Of a DNA stretch of 64,000 bases, positions 36,601-44,339 are shown in pieces. Position numbers and translations under genes: made by a program. Source of the DNA: Bog-257 sp963834135 (GTDB lineage: Bacteria > Acidobacteriota > Terriglobia > Terriglobales > Acidobacteriaceae); assembly GCA_963834135.1 (NCBI GenBank), contig CAWIAN010000004.1, forward strand, positions 278,372 to 342,371. The letters are read 5' to 3'. Below the pieces are notes generated by a model, which saw only the letters and a program-made list of their open reading frames with translations, did no database searches and was not told the DNA's origin. The first letter of the stretch is position 1. Each line of letters begins with the position of its first letter.

Positions 36601-36995
36601 CGGTTGGTCCGCATCCGATGTCCTATCGCAGGCCAGATCTACGCCGTGCCCGGGTGCTGTCGGCGCAAGATCTGGGGCAGGTTCCCCATGGTCGTTACGT
36701 CCGCACTGCCGGTTGCGTCATCGCGCGTCAGCGACCAGGAACTGCGAAGGGTTTTGTGTTCCTCAGTTTGGAGGATGAGACCGGAATCAGTAATGCCATC
36801 ATTTCGCCCGATGTACTGGAACAAAACCGGCTTGTGATTTTGGCAGAAAAATTCTTGCTGCTGGAAGGTGAATTGCAAAACCAGGAAGGTGTGATCTCAG
36901 TGCGCGTGGAACGGGTTATGCCGATGCGCGAGGCGTATCCCGTCGAAGCAGTCGACGTTACTGACGCCGACGTACGTTCGCACGATTTCCACTAA
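33660..36995 (+). CDS. dnaE2: DnaE2 error-prone DNA polymerase III alpha
   Basis: 1,111 residues, normal for DnaE2. It opens with the PHP domain ('YIELHARSAFSFLEGASVPE', 'MPAIALLDRDGVYGAARFHL'). The C-family palm has GRGSAANS near 378 and the catalytic PDIDLDLPSGEQR near 414-426. Then come the fingers ('VGMFQIESRAQMSCLPRLHP', 'VVQVAIIRPGPIVG'), HhH and OB domains. It extends past lesions with low fidelity, together with ImuA and ImuB. DnaE2 lacks the epsilon-binding tail of replicative DnaE. The end overlaps nothing; a convergent haem-protein gene stops 27 bp later. Confidence 0.96.
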   Translation: MYIELHARSAFSFLEGASVPEELAEVCAQYGMPAIALLDRDGVYGAARFHLAAQKLKIRAHIGAEISVLLNEQDQPVPAISRLPLLCVSRNGYQNLCRLITRTKLRAPKYPQHTPQNKSRYKEDKSVLLNNQAVASAADLAEYAAGLVCLTGGDEGLLAQALNQGGADAGRQLLEQLISIFGHENVYVELQRHYNRSQEVRNQAAIELSRRLNLPLLATQGAQYAKREERQILDVFTCIRNHRTLDTAGRLLARNSERYLKTPREMLQLFADLPEATANTVELSSRLAFTLNDLGYEFPRYPVDTGETMDTFLRARTMDGARDRYVRPGQGELWQQAQRQIERELVLIERLKLAGYFLIVWDIVRHCRSNGILVQGRGSAANSAVCYSLGITAVDPVGMGLLFERFLSEERGEWPDIDLDLPSGEQRERAIQYVYQRYGKLGAAMTANVITYRGRSAAREVGKALSFDGETLDRLASLVSSWEYKDPGDTLERQFRDAGFDLRHPRIRKFFELCLAVQDLPRHLGQHSGGMVICQGQLDSIVPLEPATMPNRVVVQWDKEDCADMGIVKVDLLGLGMMAVLEDSITLIRDHYEEEVDLAKLPANDPTVYGTLQKADTVGMFQIESRAQMSCLPRLHPTHFYDIVVQVAIIRPGPIVGQMVNPYLMRRQGRQAIAYPHPSLEPVLERTLGVPLFQEQLLRMAMITAGFSGGEAEELRRAFGFKRSEKRMRDIEVKLREGMQQNGIAPGAQEQIILSITSFALYGFPESHAASFALIAYASAYLKCHYLAAFTAALLNNQPMGFYHPSTIVKDAQRHGLHVKPVDITCSAWPCTLELDETTTTSDTKRLALRMGFRYAKGLREDIARAILRARSERPFDSIADLTHRVPELRRNELVLLASIGALNSIGCDASQDSLIQRPVIDKRAKKQKLHRRDALWQVERAARFAGPLLDGIPEGDSGSPLAQMTPEERLVADFRGTGLTVGPHPMSYRRPDLRRARVLSAQDLGQVPHGRYVRTAGCVIARQRPGTAKGFVFLSLEDETGISNAIISPDVLEQNRLVILAEKFLLLEGELQNQEGVISVRVERVMPMREAYPVEAVDVTDADVRSHDFH

Positions 36996-37022
36996 GGGCT
37001 TACTCCAAACTAAGCATTCACC

Positions 37023-40000
37023 TCAATGAAGTGTGTACGTCGCAACTGCGGTTCCACTTTGTGAGATCCCGGTCCCTAAAGCCATCGCCCGGACTGTCGC
37101 TGACCCGGGGAGCGAAAACGTGCATGGGCTTGAGCACGACGGCGATGAAGTTGTCGGGAAGCCATTCACTGCGTAATAAATTGTGACGCCTGCCGTGGTA
37201 TCCGCGATAGTCACAGAAAGTGGTGCCGGGTAACTGCCTGATGCCGGGGAGAAAGTCGGGGTGGCGGCCGCGATGGTGTACACGCCCACGGTCGTACTGC
37301 TTTGTGAGATTCCGTTTCCTGCGGCCATTGCCCGAAGTGTGGTTGTAGTCGAAATCGTGAGCGTGCATGGACTAGCGCAGGAAGGCGACGACAGCGTTGG
37401 AAAGCCGCTTACCGCGTAGTAAATCAGTACACCGGGAGTCGTGTCGGTCATCGTTACTATTACCGGGCTGTAGTAGGTACCCGCCCCCGGTGAGAAGACC
37501 GGAGCAGCCGCCGCGATGGTATAAACCGAAACGGCTACATTGCTGTTCGTGTAGCCGCCGCCGGCTGCGATTGCCTTCAATGTGGTGCTCGTCGAGACCA
37601 CCAGCGCACATGGATTCGTACATGAAGGCGACGAGGTAGTCGGAGTCAATCCGTTGGTCGTGTAATAGATCGTGGCGCCACTCGCCGCATCCGAGATGGT
37701 CACGTTCTGTGCGGCGTAATACGTTCCTGCTGCCGGCGAAAAAATCGGAGTTGGAGCCTGAATAAGATACGTACCGCTGGAAACGGTGCTCGTGAGATAA
37801 CCGTAACCGGCCGAAATGGCTTTAATCGTGGTGTTCGCCGTGACTGAAATCGGTCCCGAATACTGGGTCGAACTGGTGGTTGGAGTCGAGCCGTCTGTCG
37901 TGTAATACATGGCCAGTCCCGCCGAGTTCGACAGACTTATCGACTGCGCCACACTGTAGGTTGAGGGCGGTGGAGAGAAGCTTGGAGCAGGCGCCGGGGG
38001 AAGCAAGATCGAATACGTCGCGAGAACACTGTTGCTGCGAGGAATTCCGGGATAAGTGGCCATCGCACGGAAAGTGGTCGCAACCTGGATAAAAATCGGA
38101 GCTGAATATACCGGCGAGCTGGTGGTCGGTAATGATCCGTCCATGGTGTAGTAAATGGTCGCGCCACTCTGCGTGTCTGTGATGCTCACGGTCTGAGGGG
38201 TGTGGTATGTGCCCGGCGTCGGGGAGAACGTAGGTGTTGGAACTCCCGGATCTGGAGGATGCATAACCGAAGCCCAATACGCCAATTGAGCCTTGGTGTA
38301 GGCGTGCGCGCCCGGCATTCCCGGAGGCAACGTCAAGTTGTAAGGGTTCGTGGTTCCATCGCCGCCCACATGACATTGACCACAGGCGAGATCGACATCC
38401 AGCCAAGCGGCCGGCGGGTAGCTAGTGTCGTTCAAGTCAGAATATTCGGTCGCTGTGCCCAGAGAAGTCATGTTCAGCGTGTACAACTGGTCGGGCGTTG
38501 GATATGTCCTGTAATTGGGGTCGGTATTGATCCTGAATAGGTGACTGGTTGCCCTTCCCAGGGCGGCCTGCATATGGCATGTGACACAGGAGCCCGGAAT
38601 ATCGGCAGGAGTGCCTGTTGGGAATGGCGTGCCGGGCCCCATCGGATGATTCACGGTCTGCAAAATTGTTTGGGACAACTGGTGGCAGGTATTGCAGGTA
38701 TTCACAATCGGTTTGGACGCATTCACTGCTGCAACGGTGCTTTGATGCGGATCGTGACATCCGGTGCATCCGCTGTTCTTTGTTGGATCGTTTATGTTCT
38801 CGCTGAATTGACTGGAATATGTGCCGGAGATGGCGATGGAGAGGTCGGCAGAGTGCTGCGCATTCTGAATCAAAGTTCCCGTGAACCGTGCGTGAGGGCT
38901 GTTCAGAAATGATTGACCCGCTTCGTGCGCAACGTACGGTTTGTAAACCCACTGGTTTGTCGGGTTCTGAATACATGCTGCATACGCCGCCCCCGACAGA
39001 TCGGAACAGTACCCGCGATCAGAGGTCGCGAGAGCGTTGGCGGGCTCAATGCTGCCTGGCTGATTCTGGCCGGCATTCGCCGCCACAATCGTTTCTCCGC
39101 GATGACACTCCATACACAGCGCGGTTGCAGCTTCGTTATTGACTACGGTCGCCTGCAGACCTCCATACGGGTGGGAGCCGAATCCCCAGGCGGCGACGTG
39201 GCAGCGTTCACATTGAATCCCGGTCAAATACCACGAGGAAGTACCGGTGGTTCCGGGTGCGACGTAGCCATCCGTCGGTAAACGTTTCAAAACTGCATCG
39301 GGGATGAAAGCCAAACGGCTGTTAGTGTTCGACGTGGGTTCGGGGCCCCAGGCGTCGAAGTTATATCCGGTGCCGTGGCATCGTCCGCAATCAAAGTTAC
39401 CGTTGGGGTAGATCTCGCCAGTAAACCCGCTATCGAAAACCGTATTCAGATGAGTCGCAGCCGGGTTGATGCTGCCTCCGTAATTCATCCATCCTGCATA
39501 AATATAGAAAAGATTGCGAACGCCGCCAGCTTGTTGGGTCTGCGGGACAGGTGTGTACGGGGCCGGCGCGTGTGCATTGGGAAGGGTGTAATACGGAAAC
39601 CTGCATTCCGGATCGATGGCGGGAAGTCCATTCAGCGCCGGCGTTCCGAGCGGATCGCACCAGCCGAGACTAATCAAGCCGTTCGTCCAGTCGTACCCGC
39701 TTCCTGATCCATAGTAGTCGTCTGTCGGCGAATATAACGCGAGGTCGGGACCGGCCCAGAGAGCACCTGGCGCCATCTTGCGAAGCGTGTTTTTGTGCGC
39801 CGTCTGTAAGTAAGGCATAGTGTCAGTGCCATAGTGGCAACTCAGACACTGATTCACATCGGAGTAATTAGTTGTCCAGTTGCCACTCCCGTTGTTGGAC
39901 GCTCCATCGCCGTGATAAACCTGTCCGGTTCCGTTAGGTGTATACGTAAGATTGTCTACAGGCCTACATCCTTGGTTCAGATAACACTGAGCGTCTGCCC

Positions 40001-40073
40001 TCACGGGAAACAGTGCGATCAGGACTAACATCACGCCTGCATGGAACCATGGAAGTGTGGATTTCGCATTCAT
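37023..40073 (-). CDS. Octahaem CxxCH protein with five chitobiase-like C-terminal repeats
   Basis: 1,016 residues from ATG 40073 (GGAG seven bases upstream), with a signal peptide ending 'LIALFPVRADA'. Residues 1-600 hold eight CxxCH haem c motifs: CLSCH, CGRCH, CERCH, CMECH, CTGCH, CNTCH, CVTCH and CGQCH. The rest is five tandem units of about 78 residues, each with P-x-F-S-P...Y..A/P...V.I.D...G.TIYYT.[DN]G..PT.SSP, matching the CHB_HEX_C_1 domain. Such multihaem proteins move electrons in the periplasm or at the surface. The repeats may present the haem domain on the outside or bind polymer. It is a single gene; no c-type maturation genes are nearby. Confidence 0.87.
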   Translation of the reverse strand: MNAKSTLPWFHAGVMLVLIALFPVRADAQCYLNQGCRPVDNLTYTPNGTGQVYHGDGASNNGSGNWTTNYSDVNQCLSCHYGTDTMPYLQTAHKNTLRKMAPGALWAGPDLALYSPTDDYYGSGSGYDWTNGLISLGWCDPLGTPALNGLPAIDPECRFPYYTLPNAHAPAPYTPVPQTQQAGGVRNLFYIYAGWMNYGGSINPAATHLNTVFDSGFTGEIYPNGNFDCGRCHGTGYNFDAWGPEPTSNTNSRLAFIPDAVLKRLPTDGYVAPGTTGTSSWYLTGIQCERCHVAAWGFGSHPYGGLQATVVNNEAATALCMECHRGETIVAANAGQNQPGSIEPANALATSDRGYCSDLSGAAYAACIQNPTNQWVYKPYVAHEAGQSFLNSPHARFTGTLIQNAQHSADLSIAISGTYSSQFSENINDPTKNSGCTGCHDPHQSTVAAVNASKPIVNTCNTCHQLSQTILQTVNHPMGPGTPFPTGTPADIPGSCVTCHMQAALGRATSHLFRINTDPNYRTYPTPDQLYTLNMTSLGTATEYSDLNDTSYPPAAWLDVDLACGQCHVGGDGTTNPYNLTLPPGMPGAHAYTKAQLAYWASVMHPPDPGVPTPTFSPTPGTYHTPQTVSITDTQSGATIYYTMDGSLPTTSSPVYSAPIFIQVATTFRAMATYPGIPRSNSVLATYSILLPPAPAPSFSPPPSTYSVAQSISLSNSAGLAMYYTTDGSTPTTSSTQYSGPISVTANTTIKAISAGYGYLTSTVSSGTYLIQAPTPIFSPAAGTYYAAQNVTISDAASGATIYYTTNGLTPTTSSPSCTNPCALVVSTSTTLKAIAAGGGYTNSNVAVSVYTIAAAAPVFSPGAGTYYSPVIVTMTDTTPGVLIYYAVSGFPTLSSPSCASPCTLTISTTTTLRAMAAGNGISQSSTTVGVYTIAAATPTFSPASGSYPAPLSVTIADTTAGVTIYYAVNGFPTTSSPSCSSPCTFSLPGSATVRAMALGTGISQSGTAVATYTLH

Positions 40074-40635
40074 GCTGGACTCCGCGTTCTTAGCTGATAT
40101 CTGCAACAGCGACGTGACCGCGACTTGGCTGACGCTTCAGCAACGGTTGATCCCTGAGGTTGGCTGAACCCTCACTATCAAAGGTCGCGAATACGTCCGC
40201 GAATCAAACAGCACGCTGTTGTCTGAACGACTTAGCTCCGACCGCCAGATCCGACCCGCGAATCGACTCTCTGCCGAAAATCGGGTTTTGAGCCGAGAGC
40301 CCAATGGCAGACGCTTTGTTGCCAGACACACGAATTGCTACCAGCTACGTCAGTAGCTGCAACGGTCGGCACTGCCTTGGCACGAGGGAAATCCGGGCAG
40401 CCTTTTACACGCTGGACCGGACGTCAAAGTACCGGTTGTTGCAAAATGCCCGCGTAAACGGAAACAAGAACCACCGAGCCTGTATAGCAGCAGAAAGAGG
40501 CCGCCATCAGTGATAGCAGTCACGTCTGGATGTGAGCGTGATTCAGCGTGGGAAGGTTAGGCAGTGACACCTCGACCTTGGGTATGACTCATCGTTAAAT
40601 GGAACGGGAAATAGAACGGGGAAACCGCGGATAGG
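40074..40635. other. Intergenic, no clear gene
   Basis: About 560 bp between two minus-strand genes. The region next to 40,073 should hold the promoter of the haem-protein gene. Short frames here look non-coding, and no repeat or terminator is evident. Confidence 0.45.
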
Positions 40636-42078
40636 TTATGCCTGCGGATTTGCCGGCAAGTGAATCGAGAAAACTGACCCTGCGCCAGGCTGGCTGACGA
40701 CCGACAAGGTTCCACCGTGCGCTTCGACAATGACTTTTGAGATGGCTAACCCCATGCCAGTTCCGTGAACCATGAGCCGGTGTTCGCGGCCGCGATAGAA
40801 CTTGTCGAAGATTAGCGACTGCTCCATGCTGTCGATCCCGCTGCCGCGGTCGGCAACGTTGATGATTATCTCCCCGTCTTTGTGCTCAACCGATACTCGG
40901 ATACCGCTGCCTTTCGGGGAATACTTCGAGGCGTTCTCTAGCAGATGAGTGATGACTTCAGCGATGCGCTCGAAGTCGAAAGATATGTCGGGAAGATTGT
41001 CTGGGATGTCGACTTCTGTTTCATGGTTTGCCAGCAGTACGTGTGCACTCTCCAGGGCCGCATCAACCACATCTTTCGGCTGATGCATTGCTTTTTCCAG
41101 CCGAACCATGTGCGCATCCAGCTGAGCCATCTCCGCAGCTTCGCCTACCAATCGGTTAAGACGGTCCGTTTCCTCATTGATGACCGACAGCAGATCACGT
41201 TGCTGGGCTGCATCGAGTACATTTTCTTCCTGAAGAGCCGTGACGCTGGCCTTGATACTCGTCAATGGGGTTCGAAACTCGTGCGTAACAGAATCCAGCA
41301 GAGCGGATCGCAGTTTCTCACTTTCCTGTGCCGCCCGTGTGTCTCCGAGCTCCTCGATTGCACGCGTGCGCTCGGCGGCCAGGCCGATCAGGCTTCCGAT
41401 TGCTTCCAACGTTTCGCGGGAGAGCTTCTGGCCCACGACGGCCAACGCCCCAGCTGGCCTGACTCCGATGCGAAGTGGGACATACGACACCGAGTCGGTC
41501 TCACTGATCTCCCCGCGTGCATCGGCACGCAGCAACAGTTCGGTATCGAAGTTCAGGTCTGGATCGGAGCGGTAGATGGTGTCGCGTCCACTGACTACGA
41601 GGGCGGCGCCCTGTGCGCCAAAGGTTTGCGTGAGTTGGTTGGGTAGCCGGTTAAACAGATGCGCCGTGTTGTCGGACGTCAGAAGTTGCTGGCTGAGGGC
41701 GTAAAGCCGTTCAACCTCCAGACGGCGTTCTCTGGCAAGTTGGGCCTGCCGGCGCGCGCGTTCGGTTAAATTGCTGGCTACAACGGCGGTGATGAGAAAG
41801 GAGAAAAGGGCAATCCAGTTCTGAGGATCGGCAATTGTAAAGGTTCCAACCGGCGGCAAGAAAAAGAAGTTGAACAGCGCCGTAGCCGCAAATGCCGTAA
41901 CCAGAGCGATGCGGAAGCCCCATGCCGAGGTAAACAGCACCAGCACGAGAAAGGTCAATGCGACGGTCGTCGGATTCACCGGAAAAAGCCTGCGATAAAT
42001 CAGCGTGACAGCCGCCAGCACCACGGCAACGGCTGTGAATCGCGCAATCTCCGTTCTCACACTCATCCCGGTCGGCAT
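40636..42078 (-). CDS. Sensor histidine kinase with DUF4118 membrane domain (KdpD C-half-like)
   Basis: 480 residues from ATG 42078 (42066 or TTG 42117 are alternatives). Four membrane helices at 12-105 match the DUF4118 segment of KdpD ('AALFNFFFLPPVGTFTIADP'-type). A GAF-like domain follows at about 130-235. The HisKA box is LLDSVTHEFRTPLTSIKASV. The ATPase has 'HLLENASKYSPKGSGIRVSV', DRGSGI, FDKFYRG and GTGMGLAISK. In order this is exactly the back half of KdpD, yet it is a separate gene, divergent from the KdpD front half 49 bp away. It most likely phosphorylates KdpE. Confidence 0.87.
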   Translation of the reverse strand: MPTGMSVRTEIARFTAVAVVLAAVTLIYRRLFPVNPTTVALTFLVLVLFTSAWGFRIALVTAFAATALFNFFFLPPVGTFTIADPQNWIALFSFLITAVVASNLTERARRQAQLARERRLEVERLYALSQQLLTSDNTAHLFNRLPNQLTQTFGAQGAALVVSGRDTIYRSDPDLNFDTELLLRADARGEISETDSVSYVPLRIGVRPAGALAVVGQKLSRETLEAIGSLIGLAAERTRAIEELGDTRAAQESEKLRSALLDSVTHEFRTPLTSIKASVTALQEENVLDAAQQRDLLSVINEETDRLNRLVGEAAEMAQLDAHMVRLEKAMHQPKDVVDAALESAHVLLANHETEVDIPDNLPDISFDFERIAEVITHLLENASKYSPKGSGIRVSVEHKDGEIIINVADRGSGIDSMEQSLIFDKFYRGREHRLMVHGTGMGLAISKVIVEAHGGTLSVVSQPGAGSVFSIHLPANPQA

Positions 42079-42127
42079 TGTACTCTTTACGTGAAACTTA
42101 TCTCCAACTGCATACAATTACGCTCAT
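42079..42127. promoter_or_regulatory. Divergent promoter gap of the split KdpD pair
   Basis: Only 49 bp separate the two opposite starts, so the promoters must overlap each other and probably the upstream coding sequences. No clear hexamers could be picked out with confidence. Confidence 0.4.
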
Positions 42128-43249
42128 ATGGCAAAGACTCCGGAGGAATGGCTAGAAGAAGTCGCTCCCGCCAAAACTCAGGGAGTCTTTAAGCTCTTCC
42201 TCGGCTATGCCCCGGGCGTCGGGAAGACCTACAGCATGCTCAGTGAAGCTGTTCGAAGGATCAGCCGAGGCGAGGATGTTGTCATCGGTGTGATCGAGAC
42301 CCACGGTAGGAAGGCGGTCGTTCAGCTTGCTGAGAAAATCGAGGCCGTTCCTCGGCGGACCATCGAATATAAAGGCACCCGGTTCCAGGAGATGGACCTC
42401 GAAGCGATTCTTCGGCGCCGTCCCCAGGTAGTGCTGGTGGACGAGCTGGCGCACACAAATATTGAAGGCAGTCTTCATCGTAAGCGCTATGAAGATGTGA
42501 TCGACCTGTTGGCCGCCAATATCGATGTTTTATCGACGATGAATGTCCAACACATCGAAAGTCTAGGACCCTCTGTAGCCCAGATAAGCGGCGTGCAGGT
42601 CCGCGAGACCGTTCCTGACTGGTTGATGCAGCGGGTCGATGAGATTGTGCTCGCGGATGTCACCCCGCAGGCGTTACAAAAGCGAATGAGCCGGGGCGAT
42701 GTCTATCCGATCGAACGCGCTGAGCGTTCCTTAGCTCATTTTTTTAAGGCCGGCAATCTGATTGCCCTCCGCGAACTTGCGTTGCGGCAGGTGACACAGG
42801 TGGTAGATCGCAGCCTGGATGCCCACCTGGCCAAGGAGCAGTCCGAGACAACACCGGATGTGCGCGAGCGCATTGCCGTTTGCATCAGCTCTAATCCGGC
42901 CGCGCAATATCTGATCGCCCGGGCGTCACGCATGGCGCATGCCATCAAGGGAGAGTTATATGTCGTGTATGTGGACACGGGGCAGGACAGTCCGCCCCAG
43001 AATCAACGAACTTTGGCCGAGAATGTGCGCTTTGCAGAAAATCTCGGGGGAGTTGTCGTGCGCATGAAGGGCAAAGGCGTCGCTGAGGAAGTGGCGAAAG
43101 TTGTGCGCGAAAAACGAATTACCCAGGTCATCTTCGGTCGCTCCGCACAGAGCGGATGGAAAAAGTATCTCTACCTCACCGCAATTCAGCGCTTCCTTCG
43201 CGACGCTCCGCCGGTGGACGTGCACATCGTCACCCAAGAGGTGCGCTAG
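42128..43249 (+). CDS. kdpD: KdpD N-terminal sensor half (KdpD + Usp domains, no kinase)
   Basis: 373 residues. Residues 20-230 are the KdpD domain: Walker A GYAPGVGKTY (26-35), 'VVIGVIETHGRKAV', 'VLVDELAHTNIEGSLHRKRY' and 'VLSTMNVQHIESLG'. Residues 245-373 are a universal-stress-protein fold ('RIAVCISSNPAAQYLIARAS'). The protein ends where the DUF4118 membrane and kinase domains start in full-length KdpD. Split KdpD proteins are known in several phyla. It overlaps kdpE by one base (TAGTG). This half is thought to read potassium or c-di-AMP status and then act on the separate kinase. Confidence 0.93.
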   Translation: MAKTPEEWLEEVAPAKTQGVFKLFLGYAPGVGKTYSMLSEAVRRISRGEDVVIGVIETHGRKAVVQLAEKIEAVPRRTIEYKGTRFQEMDLEAILRRRPQVVLVDELAHTNIEGSLHRKRYEDVIDLLAANIDVLSTMNVQHIESLGPSVAQISGVQVRETVPDWLMQRVDEIVLADVTPQALQKRMSRGDVYPIERAERSLAHFFKAGNLIALRELALRQVTQVVDRSLDAHLAKEQSETTPDVRERIAVCISSNPAAQYLIARASRMAHAIKGELYVVYVDTGQDSPPQNQRTLAENVRFAENLGGVVVRMKGKGVAEEVAKVVREKRITQVIFGRSAQSGWKKYLYLTAIQRFLRDAPPVDVHIVTQEVR

Positions 43250-43935
43250 TGGATCATCCTCATATTCTGGTGGTGGATGACGAACCGCAGATCACGCGCG
43301 TGCTGCGTACTACTCTTGTCGCCAAGGGATACGAAATTCGCATCGCTAATGACGGTGAGATGGCGCTGGAGATCATGAAAGATTGGGTACCGAATCTGAT
43401 CATTACGGATCTGACGATGCCCAATCTGGACGGTGTGCAGCTATGCAAACGGGTGCGGGCCATGTCGCAGGTTCCTATCATCGTCTTGTCAGTGCGTGGA
43501 GAGGAACGCAGTAAGATCGAAGCCCTTGACGCCGGTGCAGACGACTACATGACAAAGCCTTTCAGCATGGGCGAACTACAGGCCAGAGTTCGGGCAGCTC
43601 TTCGCCGGTCACCCAAGAGCGAATCTCGAGAATTTCTTGAACTCGGCGACTTTCAGATCGACCTCGCCAGCCGGCAAGTTAAGGTGCGGGATGCGGAAGT
43701 AAAGCTCACACCGAAGGAGTTCGACCTGCTGACATATCTCGCCGAGCACCCTCATCGCGTCGTAACTCACCGAACCCTTCTTGGCGCTGTCTGGGGAGAT
43801 CTCAGTACTGACCAACCCGAGTATCTTCGCGTTTTCATTGGGCAGTTACGTAAAAAAATAGAGAAAAATCCTGCCGACCCGAAGTATCTACTCACCGACC
43901 GATGGGTTGGCTATCGTTTTGAGCCGGGTGACTAA
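43249..43935 (+). CDS. kdpE: KdpE, OmpR-type response regulator
   Basis: 228 residues from GTG 43249, which overlaps the kdpD stop by one base. The receiver starts 'HPHILVVDDEPQITRVLRTT', with the Asp in LIITDLTMPNLDG and Lys in DYMTKPFS. The OmpR winged helix has 'KLTPKEFDLLTYLAEHPHRV' and 'QLRKKIEKNPADPKYLLTDR', ending VGYRFEPGD. It is the likely activator of the kdpFABC genes downstream. Longer in-frame starts inside kdpD are not needed. Confidence 0.95.
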   Translation: MDHPHILVVDDEPQITRVLRTTLVAKGYEIRIANDGEMALEIMKDWVPNLIITDLTMPNLDGVQLCKRVRAMSQVPIIVLSVRGEERSKIEALDAGADDYMTKPFSMGELQARVRAALRRSPKSESREFLELGDFQIDLASRQVKVRDAEVKLTPKEFDLLTYLAEHPHRVVTHRTLLGAVWGDLSTDQPEYLRVFIGQLRKKIEKNPADPKYLLTDRWVGYRFEPGD

Positions 43936-44339
43936 GGGCAACGCTCTCAAGAGTTTCTCTGTATCTGGTTGCCACTTCCTCCGCTGTCTGCTTTCACTCA
44001 CCTCTACATTCCCGAAGCGGACATTCAGATCTGCGACTTAGGAATTCCTTATGTACTCTTCATCCCCACTTTATGTCGATTTTCGTTCAATAGAAATTGG
44101 CATCAGAGGCGTCCGTAGTGAGGGCCTCAGCGCAATGAGTGGGATTTATGACAACTTTTCTCCTGATCGTCAGTGCGGTGAGCATCATTTTCTTCTTGGT
44201 TTTTCTAGTGGAATGTTCACGGCCACGCCGTGCCGTCTCAAGGCAGGTTCGCAAAGTCACAAAAGTGAATCCGAAAGCCGTAATGCAACCCGTGGAGTCA
44301 TTTGCGGGACGGCGTTTCTTGATTCACTTGGAGCAACAG

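Noticed and set aside
38202..39707. Long plus-strand frames opposite the haem-protein gene
   Set aside because: The minus-strand frame has signal peptide, eight CxxCH motifs and domain repeats; the plus-strand frames are Arg/Ser-rich shadows.
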